64,000 nucleotides of DNA from Entomoplasma ellychniae (GCF_002930155.1 NZ_PHND01000001.1:310001-374000), one strand, 5' to 3'. Shown: positions 43,802 to 56,638, counted from the stretch's first letter. Numbers and translations: made by a program. The notes: generated by a model from the sequence alone, not told the origin.

Positions 43802-45315
43802 TGACAATAAATTCAAAGTTAAAAGAAAATGATTTTTACAATTATAGAAAAGAAATTAATTGGGCTTTAGTTATTTTGATAATTTCTGTTTCAATTTTAT
43901 TTTTTACTTTTTATAAAACCACTTTATCTTTTGATGTTAATAATATAACAATTAAAAGGTTAGAGGATTTAAAAACGTTAGGTGATTTGCCTAATGTTCC
44001 ACCTTTTGTGGTTGCATCACCTTATGTGGATTTTTCCGATGGTTTTTTTTGAGAGCCTTTGCCAAATGGTGGTTTTAGATTAATGGCAATAAATGAACTC
44101 GTTAAATTACCTGGAACTCTTAAAGCAGGTATGCCTGGCGGATGAGATCAACAAGCTTTTTTAAATAAATTAATTGAAATGTTAAAAGCTATGAATGAAG
44201 CCAAAAGTCAAAAATTAATCTTAACTTTGATAAGAATGATTGCATTGCCTATAATGTTTATTAGCTACATAATTAATTACATTATTATTGGTTTTTCATC
44301 TGGTGGGATTAATCAACTAATCTTTGGTGGAGATCAGTTTGTTGTCGAAAATATTCCTGTTGCTTTTTGAATAATTTGTATATCAGTTCCTTTAGTATTA
44401 ATTATAATATTTTTATTTCAAACAATTTCTATGGCAAACACAGACGATAAACGTTCACCACAACAAAGACTTAAAGATGCAAGCATAGGTAGTTTTAAAA
44501 CTGTAATCTATATATTTTGTATCCCTGTTGGGTTTTGAATAATCGGAACTGGATTAGACTTAACCATTAGTTACATTTCTTTTGTAGTAGAAGGAAACCC
44601 TCAAGACAAATCTTTTGCATTTACAGACAATGTTTATAAATTATTATTCTTTGGATTAAATCCAACAAGTAGTGGTGATTTTTTTGCAAGATATCCAGTC
44701 TTATTAGCTGTGCTTGGGGGGTCAGTGCCTGGTGGTCTTTGAAAATCTGAGACAATTGTTAAAGCCTTTACAGTTTGGGGTTTTATAGGATTAGCGATTG
44801 GTGGTTCTACCTTGATATTTTTGCTATCAATATTTGCTGCTTTAATTGAAAAAACATTTTGGTTATTTTTTAATTTTCTTATTTGTATTTATTATGCTTG
44901 TGCCTCTGCTTTTGATGGTGGAGCAAGAATGAAAATGACTAGAGAGAAGATAATTGCTAAAACTCTTTCAATAGCGATTATAACTTTGGGAATTAATTTA
45001 ACATATACAGTTTCTGCCGGCATGCAGTCATTAATTAGCTTTCCACCAATAACAGGTCAAGCCGGTTACATAATTTTTGCTTTGATTATGGCAATAATCT
45101 CAATAGCTGTTCTAATGGGGGTTAAAAAAATTGCTGCTGAAGTGGAATCACAAATTGGTGAATATTCAAATTATTCAAGAATTGATCAAACAACAAAAAG
45201 TAATTTCCAAACTGGTTCTAAATTAGCTTCTAATGCGACTAAGACTGTTGGTGCTGTTAGCAAAGGACCTTTAGGAGCTGTTGGTTTAACCACAGGAGTG
45301 ATTGGATCGGAATAA
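43801..45315 (+). CDS. Polytopic VirB6/TrbL-like transfer membrane protein
   Basis: A 504-residue protein with about eight hydrophobic segments: near residues 20-40, 140-165, 185-210, 235-260, 290-305, 320-345, 350-375, 395-445. The C-terminal tail is soluble and Gly/Ser/Thr-rich. The pattern and the position after the pilin-like gene fit the membrane core of the type IV channel (Mbov_0396 family in mycoplasma elements). It starts at ATG 43801, overlapping the previous stop. Confidence 0.75.
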
Positions 45316-45316
45316 A

Positions 45317-48300
45317 ATGTCTATGAAAAAAACACTAAATATTTTAATCATATTATTATTTGCATTATTATCGATATTTAATATACATACTACATACTAT
45401 GTATTTAATAAATCTGATTTATTAAATAACTATAACTATTCTTTAACAAATGAAAAATCTAATTACAATAATAATATAACTAATCCTATGTATCCAAATT
45501 TTAAATATATTTTAAATAACTCATATACAAAACACAGAGTTAATAGGATGAGAACAGGTTGAGGTTATCAAAAATACTTATCAGATATAAATTCAACATT
45601 TGATGAGGAAAGTTATGATAATGGAACAGCATCAAAAGAATATACAATTTTAAATTTAAACACTTTGAATTATGCTAAAACTGTTGATGACTTTAAAAAT
45701 AATTATAAAACTTTAGAATTGGAGATAATGCTGTCATATCTAATTTATAATAGTACAAACGTAACATCATCAGCTAGTCCTGCTGTTATTGCTAAATTTG
45801 ATTCAGAAGACTCATATAAATCAACAACTTTTTCATTAAATACAATTCAAAGCGATTATATATCAATTTTTTCAAAAAGAAATAATAGTTCTAACAACCA
45901 TCAGGTTGAAATGTTTTATAAAACATCTTTTTCAGGAAATTATCTACAAATGAAAATTAAAACGTCTTCATATTTAGAATACAATAAAGGTTCAGCTTAT
46001 GGGCATGGAGCTATGATTGGATTTAAACCTAAAAGTGTTTCCTTTAAGTCGAGTTATGACTTAAATTCATTTAAAAAAACAATTATAAATAATGGCAAAA
46101 AAACAATTGAATATACATCATATACTGGTGCTGCTATAGATTCGGAAGAAAAGTTAAAATCTAGTGATTTTCAAGGAGAATGAAATGAAAGCACTGGAAC
46201 TTGACAATCTGGTAAAGAACCAAAACCAACAGGAAAAGCAAATAAGAGTGAAATTGAAAAACTTTTAAGAGAAAGAGCACCAACAACATTTGGTGATCAA
46301 TGAAATTCATATAAACAATATGGAGTAACATTTGATTTATATAATTGAAATAATGTTGATAACACAGTTGATACTGTTTTCATGCTTAATAATACAGAAT
46401 TTGTTCGTTATACAACAAAAATTAACTTAAAAGTTGATCAAAGCTATTGAGATATGAGTTATTTGAAAAGATTAGAAATTTTGCCTGGAAAAGTTGTAGA
46501 TTTAAATGACGTTAGCAAAACAATGAATGATGTTCCAGAGCTTATTCAAAAAGATGGTAAACAAACATTCATTTATCACAACACAGTAATTGTACAATTT
46601 GCTTCAAATTCTATTAACAAAAATGAACGATTGCTTGTAAATGGCGAAGATGCTGAAGTTTGAAGGAATGTCTTTGTAGCTACATTAACAGATGGTAGAA
46701 ATGATGAAAGCTCAACAATGGAAGAAGACAACACTTATGAAATTGCAGTTGAAGTTGATGGTAAATTAAAATTTAGTAGAACAATACAAATAAATTCACT
46801 AAATCCCAACGTTGACTTTAAATGAATGGGTTGAGATCCACAAAATACACCAGGTGATAAAAATAAATACGATCAATGAGTTTTAACACAACCTTTTATA
46901 AATGGTGAAAAAAATGAGTTATATGATCCTTATATAAATCCAGAAACTGGTGTGAGAATTCAATCAATATTTGTTAATGAAAAACCTTTATCCAAACCCT
47001 TTTTAATTGATCCAAAAGATCGTTATGGACAATTGATTGGTGGAGATGTTCAAGATGATCCTTTAAGGTGAGGATACTTTGCTGAAGCTTATGTTGTTAA
47101 TAAGGGAATTAAATACTTGTATGATGATGAACAGTTAAAACAATTTTCTAAAATAGAAAGAGTTGAAATTGATCCAGTTACATTTCAAGAAGTTGGTTCA
47201 AAAACACAAGTGAAAATTAATAATGAAGTTCAATTTTCTAATCCAGGAACTTGGCATTATATTTTTTATTTAAAAGATTTTGTAGATCAAAGTTCATGAG
47301 GTAGTAATTCTATCCATAATCCACCAATAAATAAAGATATTAGAGCAATACAAGGAACTGTTATTCATAAAATCATAACTTTAGATAGTGATGCTAAAAA
47401 CTATAGACGTTTTTTAGATTTAGAATCTTCAAAAAAGAATTCTAAAATACATGAATGGTTTACAGTTACATCTGGTGGTCACTTAAGAAGTTTTATGATC
47501 GCAAACGCAATTATAACTTCAGCAGATGCTTTACAACTTATTAAATATGAGCAAATTGTAAAATATTGACGTCAATACGTTTCAGCTGCAATAAATGGCC
47601 ATATGACTTATAACCCAGAAACTGATGATAGGTTAAATTTAAGCGATTGACAACCAATTTACTTTCCTATGAAGCAAACAGAGGAAATTGCTGCTAAAGC
47701 ATATATAACAAGGAAAATAAAAGAGCAAATGTTTAGTTTTAAAGGCTCTGCCATAGAAAAAGATTATATTATTGAATCAACACAAGGGCATATTCCACTT
47801 AATGATATGGAATTAAGTAAATTTGTAAGTATAAGTGAAGATAACCCTATTGAACAACTAGATGTAACTGTAATAGCTACTCCTGAATCATTACTACTTG
47901 TTGGGAATCTAGAATTTCAAATAAACAATGACATAAAATATGATCCTGACCTTGAAATTAGTTTAAGCGATGTAAAATTTAAGACTCAAGAAGGTAATTT
48001 TAGTAACTGACCTGAAGAAAACAAAAAAGCATTTTTAGAAAATTATCTTTTAGGTTATGTTGGGCAAACTCTTGATCAATATAGAATAGCTAAGAATGAA
48101 ACGTTAAAGCAAATTCCTGAAAAAGATAAAGATGGAAAACCAACAGGTAATTTTATTGACAAACAAATCCCAGAATATAAATATGCAAAAGATTATGCAA
48201 TTTTTATTGATGGTATGAAACTAGACATAACACAAGAACCCAATATTAATGAATATATTGATCAATTCTTGAATGTTGCTAAAAAACGTGTAATGTGAGT

Positions 48301-48574
48301 AAGAATAAATGCTGTTAGGGGCACAACTTTGTTAAGTGGTGCTACTAGTTATCAAGTAATTAATGACCCTAAATCTAATGTTAAACCACCAATTAAACCA
48401 CTTCCAGAAAAACCAGATCCTGAAATTCCTGGACCAGGAGGTGAAAAACCAAATAAAAAGCTATTTGGTGGAATCTGATGATTGGTTACAATACCAGCAA
48501 TTGCTATAATAGCTATTACTTTATTTGCTGTAGTTAAGCGAAAAAGAAAATTAAAAGGCTATAAATTAAAATAA
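45317..48574 (+). CDS. Large surface protein of the conjugative element
   Basis: A 1085-residue protein with an N-terminal signal or anchor (KKTLNILIILLFALLSIFNI, from residue 4) and a C-terminal transmembrane helix. The C-terminal helix (WLVTIPAIAIIAITLFAVV) is followed by a basic tail (KRKRKLKGYKLK). Just before the helix is a Pro-rich stretch (PPIKPLPEKPDPEIPGPGGE), a typical stalk. Most of the chain between is therefore outside the cell. I see no enzymatic motif. It lies after the VirB6-like gene, where mycoplasma elements encode a large surface protein (Mbov_0399 type). A role in cell contact during mating is the likely reading. Start ATG 45317 is chosen. A second in-frame ATG lies two codons later. 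Confidence 0.75.
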
Positions 48575-48594
48575 AAGAAAGGCAGGTGAATAAA

Positions 48595-49095
48595 ATGTAT
48601 TTTCCTAATAAAAATGATGAGTGGTACACATTGCCCTATGCGATTGAACCTATTTTAGAATTTCTTAAACCAAACTCAAAAATATTATGCCCATTTGACA
48701 CTATTGATTGCGAATATGTAAATGTTTTAAAAAAGGCAGGTCACAAGGTCAGTTATAGGCACATTAAAGACGGATTTGATTTTTTTGATTTGGAAAGTGG
48801 TGATGTTTTATCTTTTGATTACATCATTTCAAATCCACCTTACAGTTTAAGAAAACAAGTGTTTATCAAATTGGAAGAATTAAACAAACCATTCGCTATG
48901 TTAGTGCCTTTGGTATCAATAGCTTTAAAACCTATAAGAGAAAAAATACAAGACAAACAATTGTTAATTTTTGACAAAAGAATTAAGTTTAAATCAAATG
49001 AGGGGTTAGTTTGCAAAAACCCACCATCTGAAACAGCATATATTTGCAAAAACATTTTACCTAAACAAATTATCTTTAAAGAACTACTTTTTTAA
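48595..49095 (+). CDS. Compact DNA N6-adenine methyltransferase-like protein
   Basis: A 166-residue protein of the same family as the methyltransferase at 35943. It has NDEWYTLPYAIEPIL (residues 6-20), KILCPFDTIDCEYVNVL (about 32-48) and the catalytic SNPPYS (about 80). It has no linked nuclease. Element-borne solitary methyltransferases often protect incoming DNA from host restriction. ATG 48595 lies 6 bases after AGGTG; a GTG at 48586 is an alternative start adding three residues. Confidence 0.72.
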   Translation: MYFPNKNDEWYTLPYAIEPILEFLKPNSKILCPFDTIDCEYVNVLKKAGHKVSYRHIKDGFDFFDLESGDVLSFDYIISNPPYSLRKQVFIKLEELNKPFAMLVPLVSIALKPIREKIQDKQLLIFDKRIKFKSNEGLVCKNPPSETAYICKNILPKQIIFKELLF

Positions 49096-49146
49096 TTTGA
49101 ATGATATAATTGATTTACTTGTACTTATAAAATATTAGGAGGTTTT

Positions 49147-51603
49147 ATGAAAAATAGTGAATTAGAATTTTACTTACATAATTATTTGTTTAATGTTGTT
49201 AGTGATATGAAAAAAAGAAATTTGTACAAATATGATTGAAATGTTAATAAGTCTGATTTTGAAGAAATAAACTCAAAATTATCAACAGCATCAAAAAATC
49301 TTTCTAATTCTATCAATCCTTCTTTAGGAAAACCAGATTTAATATATTTTAATCCCGAGACTAAGCTTTTAATTTTAGGAGAAATTAAAAACGATAAGAA
49401 AAAACACACATCTAATAAAATCGGAAAAATAACTGACCCAAAAATTTTTGCAACAGATGGAGTACTGCATTATATGAGTTTTTTTAAAGATTATGACGTA
49501 TTTGGAATAGCTGCTTCAGGTTCTAAGGGTGATTACATAATTGATCAATTTTATTCAAAAAAAGATAGCCTCATTTTTGAACCCTTACCATCTCAAAGAA
49601 TATTAAATGAGTTTGATTACGAGAATATTATAGCTGATGATTTGATTGATGAAAAAGTTGATAACCTAAGTGATGCAATTTCTTCTTTAAATAAGCTAAT
49701 GGATGATAGTAAAATTTCTACAGAAAAAAGACCGATAATTACTGGTTCTATAATTTTTTCTTTAACGCATTTTAAGCAAATACAAACAGACATTGAAAAG
49801 CACAAGACTAATACAAGCAACATTAGTGGTTTACTAATTAGTTCTATAAAAACTAAAATGTTAAATGTTTTGCCTGAAAATAAAAGAGACAAAAATATTG
49901 GAATTATTGATAGATTTTGTAATCTAATTGAATCATATTCAATAAATAATGAAATTTGAAAAAAAATTATTGATAACATAGATCAAAAATTAATGCCAAT
50001 TATAAACAAAATGAAAAAAGAGTCTTATCATGATTTTTCTGGTGACATGTATAGAGTTTTACTGAGATACACATCGGGAGATGGAAAAATTTTAGGTCAA
50101 GTTTTAACTCCAAAACACATAGCAAATTTAATGATAGACCTAGCAGAATTAAAAAAAGATGACTCTGTAATAGATCCTGCTTGTGGAACGGGAATTTTTT
50201 TAGTTAATTCTATGAATAAATTAATATCAATGGCTAAAAATGATGAAGAAATTGAGACAATTAAAAGTAAAAAAATATACGGAATAGAGATATCTAAAGA
50301 AATGTTTTTTTTAACATTAGTGAATATGCTTATTAATGATGATGGTAAGACTAATATTTTTGTTGATGACGACAACCCCGAACCTAAAAAATCTGGAATT
50401 TTTAAATACGATAAAAAAGACTTTGTAGAAAATCCTAAAAAAGTTATAATGAATCCGCCTTATTTATCTCAGGATGAAATGTGAAAATTTATAAATAAAT
50501 CTTTAACATTGGCAACAGAAAAAGTTGTAATAATTGTTTCAACTTCTATTTTTAAAGGAAATACTGATTTTAAAAGAGAGTTCTTGAAAAATAATTCGCT
50601 GATGGCTGTTATTAATATGCCAAACAATATTTTTCAAAACAAAAGTTCTTCTGGCGCACAAGTTAAAACATCTATTCTTGTCGCTGATATAGGAAGGCCA
50701 AATTCTGAAAATTATCTTGGAACATATTTTTATGACCTTAAAGATGATGGTTTCATATCTAGCAAAAAACATGGTAGATACGATGGCATTAAAAAATGGT
50801 CACAAATTAAAAGTGATTTTTTAGAGAATTATAAAAATAGAAAAGAAATTTTAAATACATCAATTAACATAAAGAACGTATCTGAAAATGATACATGAAA
50901 TTTTAATTTCTATAATAAAATATCTTCTGAAGATTTTTTAAATTTGAATGATTATTTATTTAATTTGTTTGAAGAAATAGTAAATAAGAATAACAATAAA
51001 GATAAATATAAAATTTATGATCATTTCTTAAACATAGACTCTGAATTAAAAGCTTATGATATAAAAAAATATATTAAAAATTTTAAATTAAAGGAAACTT
51101 CAGCTAATGAGCATTTGGAAATTAAAAAAAATATTAATAATGCACTAAGAATTGAAAAATATATAGATATCAAAGATGGAGATATCTCATATGTCGCTGC
51201 ATCAAATTCTAGAAACGGTTGTAGAATAAGCAATATAAGAAATATATATAATGAATCTGTTTTGGATAATTTATTTACATGAAACACTCAAGGAGATGGG
51301 GGAGCAGGCCTAGCTTTCTTCCATCCTTATAAATTTATTGTAGCAAGCACATGCAAAGTTTTTGATTTGATAGACAAGACATTGAGTCTAGAGCACAAAA
51401 TTTTTATTGCTTTTGCTATGAGCCTAGAACACAAAAATAGATATTTTGGATATTCAATAAGTGAAGGTGAGTTCAAAAATGGAACTTTAAAATTAACTTT
51501 ACCTGTAAACAACAAAGAAGAACCAGATTGGAATTTAATTTATGAAATTATGGTTAATAATCCTATATTTATTAAAATTAAAAAATATTTAAACTTATTT
51601 TAA
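49147..51603 (+). CDS. Single-chain restriction-modification enzyme (type IIG-like)
   Basis: An 818-residue protein. Residues 60-82 have GKPDLIYFN and LLILGEIKND, a PD-(D/E)xK nuclease signature (PD-x-n-ExK). The gamma-class N6 methyltransferase follows, with GQVLTPKHIANLM (about 316), DPACGTGIFL (about 342), and NPPYLSQ (about 435). The C-terminal 250 residues are the probable target recognition part. One chain thus cuts and methylates. ATG 49147 is behind a strong AGGAGG. It is cargo within the element, ahead of a terminator. It may act as an addiction or exclusion module for the element. Confidence 0.82.
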
Positions 51604-51607
51604 AATA

Positions 51608-51637
51608 AACCTTTTGAAAAATAAAAAGGTTTTTTTA
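51608..51637 (+). terminator. Intrinsic terminator of the restriction-modification gene
   Basis: AACCTTTT (51608-51615) and AAAAGGTT (51624-51631) form an 8-bp stem with a 8-base loop, followed by a T run. Confidence 0.8.
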
Positions 51638-51679
51638 TTGCTATTTTTTCATTGTTAAGGTTTTTTCAATTAAATCAAT

Positions 51680-51782
51680 TATAATTTTATTGTACAACTA
51701 GTAACTAAATATAATCCCGAAAGAAAGAGGGAGTATTCACATAAGTGAGTACTCCTTTTTCTAATTTAGAAAGCAGGTTCTA
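51680..51782 (+). promoter_or_regulatory. Promoter and structured leader, copy 2
   Basis: TATAAT is at 51680-51685. From CCCGAAAG at 51716 a 63-base block is identical to copy 3 at 58059-58121. Arms GGAGTATTCAC (51730-51740) and GTGAGTACTCC (51745-51755) form an 11-bp stem with one G-U pair and an ATAA loop. TTTTT follows, then a short TTTCTAATTTAGAAA inverted repeat, and ATG 51783. This is a good terminator placed ahead of the relaxase-TraG operon, so readthrough must be regulated or incomplete. Confidence 0.8.
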
Positions 51783-53840
51783 ATGAATAGAAAACAAAAT
51801 AACATTTTCAAAGTAATAAGATTTTATGATCCCAACAACTCAAAACAAAGATTGACAAACTATTATCGCGGCAAAAAAGGTTCTAAAAATATTACTTATA
51901 TCGATTACATAACAAGAAAACAAGCATGTATTTTAAAAGCACTTCCTGAAAAAGCTTTGCAAGAAAATAGAGAGTTAAATGAATTCATGTTAGAAAGCAG
52001 GAGTGAGTGAAGACAGAAATGATTAAACAAAGGAGTGAGTGAAGAATTTTTAAAAGCTAGTGAAAATATATTTGATGATGAAAAGTATTCAAAGTATGGT
52101 TGAAACTTTAAAACAAAATTATTTAATTCATTAAATGAAGCAGGCCATTTTCAAAATTCTGATTTTATAGCTAGAGAATCTACAATCTTTAATTTAACAC
52201 AAGAAACTGAACAAGAAATGTTAAAAGAACTTTTGGAAATAGATAGAGAACGCTCAAGAAGACAAAAGAGTATTGAAGAATATAAAAAAGTGCAATGAGG
52301 AACTGGACTTTATACTAATCAGGCACATTTCAAAACTAAAGGTAGTTATATTTTTGGTGAGTTGTCAAAACAAGAAGTTCAAAATTTAAAAAATGAATTT
52401 TTAAATATGAGGAATAACAATGATAGGTTAATGTGAGATACTGTTTTATCTTTTGATACAGAATTTGCTGAAGATAACAATATTTTGGTTCCTGAAGTAA
52501 TTGGAAAACTCATAAGTAAAAATATTGATCAATTATTTATTGAAAACAATTTAGACCCTAAAAGAATGAGTTGGGGATTTTCTATGCATGGAAATACATC
52601 TAATCCACACGCTCATTTATTTTTTTATGAAAATGAACCTAACAGAAATGGTGAATGAAAATTCAAGGGAAATTTAAACCAAGAATCTATGAAGTATTTT
52701 TATCAAAGAATTGAATTAAATGCTCAAACTAATGAACTAAGTTACCAAAAAATGAGAGTTTTAGAATTAGAAACCAAAGCCTTAATTTCTGAAGAAATAA
52801 GTGGACAATTCTTTTTATCTAAACATCAACAATTCTTGATTCATAAACAAATTAAAAAAATAGATGAATTAAGTTTAAAAATTAAAGATTTAGAACTTAA
52901 TTTTAGAAAAAGATATTTATCTGAACAGCTAACTGTTAAAGAAAAACAAAATCATAATAAAAATATAAAATCAATGAAAAATAATTTAATTAATAACATA
53001 AATTTAATTCATGAAAGCCATTCTAAAAATAAACTAAAACAATTTTTTGAAAGAAGAACTAATTTAACAGAAATTGAAAAGCAAATCGCAAAAAAGGTAG
53101 ATTCCAATATGTTGTTTCTCAATAAAATTAACACTTGAGAAAAACTTAAATGTTCAATGGTAAAAACCCAAAAATTATTAAATCATGAACACATAAGTTG
53201 ATTTGAAACAATGAAAACTTATAGAACTAAAAAGGGCTCAACATTAAGTTTTAACACATTAAATGATGAAGGAAAGATCGAAGCTATATCATATGTTGAA
53301 AATATAATAAAGCAGTCTAAAAATGGTACGTTAATGCTTCAAAACATCCAAAGTAAAGTTGATGATATTTCGCATGAACTAACAAAAGTTCTTCTAAAGA
53401 AAATTGATGATAATGATACCAAAACCATTCAAACATTAAAAACAATAGATGCTCTCGATAAATTAAATTTAAAAATAAATTCACAAAGTTTATATAATAA
53501 TTTATCTGAAAATAATTTAACAAAAGAACAAAAAGAAACTTTAATTTTTAATGAAGTGAAAAACTCACTAATGAATGGCGAAAATGGTTATTATTCAAAA
53601 CATGTTAATGTGTTATTTAATGAAATTTATAATCAAAATTTTCAACTAGGAATCAAAAAGGAATTCAAAGAAAATAAATTTTTGACTCAAAACGTCTCTA
53701 AAATATCTAATTCGATTAGCGATGCTTTTAAACTGGGTTCTAGACAAGCAGCATATGAATTTGAAAATGAAATGAAAAGACTGAAAATGAAAGCTGAAAA
53801 TGAAATTGAAAAATATGAAAGAGAAAGGATTAGGATATAA
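51783..53840 (+). CDS. Relaxase candidate, MobL/MobP-like
   Basis: A 685-residue protein. The segment MWDTVLSFDTEFAEDNNILV (about 218-237) followed by MSWGFSMHGNTSNPHAHLFF and ENEPNR (about 262-287) matches the layout of MobP/MobL relaxases. NPHAH would be the metal-binding H-x-H, preceded by HGN. A possible nicking Tyr cannot be fixed; YYRGKKGSKNITYIDYITRK (about 27-46) has several candidates near the N-terminus, where relaxases usually keep it. The C-terminal half is Lys/Glu-rich coiled coil. It is cotranscribed with the TraG coupling protein, the normal partner of a relaxase. The assignment needs a profile search but fits motif, length and context. Confidence 0.7.
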
Positions 53841-53842
53841 AA

Positions 53843-54076
53843 ATGTTAATTCCAATATATACTTTAATCTCTATTAATTTTTGTTTAATAGTTTGGCTTG
53901 TTATCGATTATTTTAAAAATTTAAAAAAATACCAAAAATTAATTAAAGAAAAACAGTTTGACACTATAAAAGTTTTAAAAAACAAAAAGAAAAAATCTAG
54001 AAAGACAATTTATTTATCTATGTCTTTTATATATATAGTATGTAGTGTTTTGTTAATTATGAATGGAGGTTTTTAA
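53843..54076 (+). CDS. Small two-helix membrane protein, 77 residues
   Basis: ATG 53843 follows AAGGATTAGGATA. It has hydrophobic helices at residues 3-22 and 57-72, with a basic loop between (KNKKKKSRK). It lies between the relaxase candidate and the coupling protein, with its stop touching the next ATG. It may help the coupling protein in the membrane, but this is inference from position. Confidence 0.6.
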   Translation: MLIPIYTLISINFCLIVWLVIDYFKNLKKYQKLIKEKQFDTIKVLKNKKKKSRKTIYLSMSFIYIVCSVLLIMNGGF

Positions 54077-56590
54077 ATGAAACTGCAATTATGAAATAAA
54101 ATAATTAAAAGATTTTTCTTGTGACAATTATTATTGGCTATTCCAATAGCTATTTTAATTTGATTTTGTATAACAGCATTACTTGGTGCTATGAGTTCTA
54201 AAACCCCTTTTAACTTATTTTTTGTGTTAACTGGAAAGTTTAATTTGATGTGACCTATTTTTATTGGAGTGATGATTTTTGTTTTGATGTTATTTTTAAA
54301 TTGAGCATTAGCTATCACAATATATTCAAAATTTTGAAGAAGCGGGTATAGACAACATATTGACACAAAAGATATAACAGCTAGTAAGTTAGTTATTGAT
54401 GATCGAAATATTATTGATGATGAACCTAAATGAAAAACTCAAAATGGCTCTATTTATGACATAAAGGTCAAACAATCAAAAGATTCTATGCAAAATTTTA
54501 ATGAGAGTCTACAAATTGAATTAAACAAATTGAAATCAGGATTTGTTGTTCGCAATGTTTGAGATGCAAAAGCTAAAGTATTAAACACTTCAGCTGCAAG
54601 TGATGTTAATGGTTTTGTTCTTGGTGATCCTGGGTCAGGTAAAACTGCTGGAATTATCTTGCCAACAATAATTTATAACATTAAATTAAAAAATAAATCA
54701 TCTATGATTATAAACGATCCAAAAGGAGAGTTATACCAAAAAACGTCCAAAACTTTTATTGAAAATGGTTATGAAGTTAAAACCTTTAATTTGCAAGAAC
54801 CAAATAAATCTGATGCATGAAATCCTCTGACTTCTATTTTTGAAATTTGACAAAAATATTTACATCCAACAAGTGAAATTGACAATTCAAGAAAATTAGG
54901 TCAAGTTAGTGAACCAAAAGCAATGATACAATCCCATTGCAACTTAGCTAGGTGTTACACGCACTTCTCGTTAAGTTGTAAAGAATGTATTGAAAACTTA
55001 GTGAATGACCACTACATCGAATCTAATCCAAACTGATATATAGGATTTATTAAAATAACAAATGAAAATAAAAATGAAAGCTTCGATGTTTATTTTTCAT
55101 CCCAAAGTGAGATGGAAAATTGAATTACTCAAGAAAAAAGAAAACTAAAGGGTGAAACTTTTGGTCAAATTGCTGAATTAGCAAGTTCTTTATATACTAC
55201 TCCAGATCCGAAAAATGAATTCTTTTATTCTGCAGCTAGAGAATTTTTTGAAGGAACTTTACAATTTATGTTAGCCTTGAATGCTAAATATCCAAAAATG
55301 GTAACTATAGATAATTTTAACTTAAAATCAATTAGAAAAATTTTATCTAATAAAAACAAGTTTTTTGAAAAAATATCTCAACACTCATATGATGTAGAAA
55401 AAGCTCAAAAACTTTTAATAGAAATTAAAAACCAAAATAAGAGTTCAAAAAAAGTTCAAGAACTTGAAAGTTTTATTTCTAAAAATACATTGTCTGAAAA
55501 TGACTGACAAACTAGATTAGCTGATGTTACAATTACATTTAAAAAAGACCCTGGTAATGTTGAAAATTGATGAAAGACATTAACTAATGATTTAATTATT
55601 TTTGACAACATTGAATTAGAAAACATAATCTGTCAGAATACAATAAACGTCGAAGACGCGATTAAAAAACCAACAGTTATATTTTTAATAGTGCCAGACA
55701 ACAAAAAAGCCTATGTTTCACTTGTTTCACTATTTGTTGGGCAAATTTATGCAGAACTTATTTCAATTGCTTCTAAACGTGCTAATTTGGCTCTTGAGCG
55801 TAAAGTTTTATTTATTCTTGAAGAATTTGGTTCAATGAATAAAATAGATCAGTTTATCTCAGCATTTTCAATTTGTAGAAGTAGAAATATAAATATTTTA
55901 ATTTGTCTTCAAAAAGAAAGTCAATTGACTGAGAAATATGGAATAAACAATACCAAATCAATTTTAGGTAACTGTCAATTAAATTATTTTGTTTCTTCAA
56001 CGGAGAGAGACGATTATGAAAAATACTCAAAATCTTTTGGGATAAGAGCAGAATTAAAAAGAAGCTACAATACTAGAGATAATGAAGCAAGTGAATCTTT
56101 AGATAAAACTGCTTTAATATCAGCAGATGAACTTCAACAATTACCAAAACCTTTAGTAGCTATTTTGTTAAATGATAAAAAATACATTTCATATTTATTA
56201 CCTTCTTGAATTGGTGAAAACGAGTATATTGATTATTATGGTAAAAAAGTTTATGATCACTCACCAATTGAAAACAATTTTATTAAAAAGAAAACTATGT
56301 TATATTCTGAAAAATATGAAATAGATTTGTGAAATGAATTAAAAAATATCATTAAGCAAACAGAAGAACAACAAATTGGTAAAACAAAACCCGAAGTTAA
56401 AATAATGGTTGATGAAAATTCTAATATTACCAAAGTAAAAGAAATTCACGTTTTGGATGATAGAAATTTAACAGAACTAATTGAACAGTTAAATGATTTA
56501 AGAAACCAAAATAATATAACACCTGAAATTAGACGTAAAATAGTAGAATTAAGAGCTGCTATAATAAAAAAACAACGCATTAATAATTAA
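54077..56590 (+). CDS. traG: Type IV coupling protein, TraG/VirD4 family
   Basis: Links the relaxosome to the secretion channel and pumps DNA using ATP. The 837-residue protein has two N-terminal membrane helices (about 15-40 and 57-85), Walker A GDPGSGKTAG (about 182), NDPKGELYQ (about 214) and Walker B FILEEFGSM (about 578). It ends with the TraG-type segments CLQKESQLTEKYG and ILGNCQLNYFVSS. An insert of about 150 residues between the Walker motifs contains two Cys pairs (CNLARCYTHFSLSCKEC, about 292-308), perhaps metal-binding. ATG 54077 follows GGAGG. It ends the relaxase operon and is followed by a terminator. Confidence 0.93.
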
Positions 56591-56599
56591 GTAACTTTA

Positions 56600-56622
56600 A
56601 ACACCAAATTTTGGTGTTTTTT
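56600..56622 (+). terminator. Intrinsic terminator after traG
   Basis: AACACCAA (56600-56607) and TTGGTGTT (56611-56618) form an 8-bp stem with a 3-base loop and a T run. Confidence 0.85.
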
Positions 56623-56638
56623 ATTTAAAAGTTTAATT

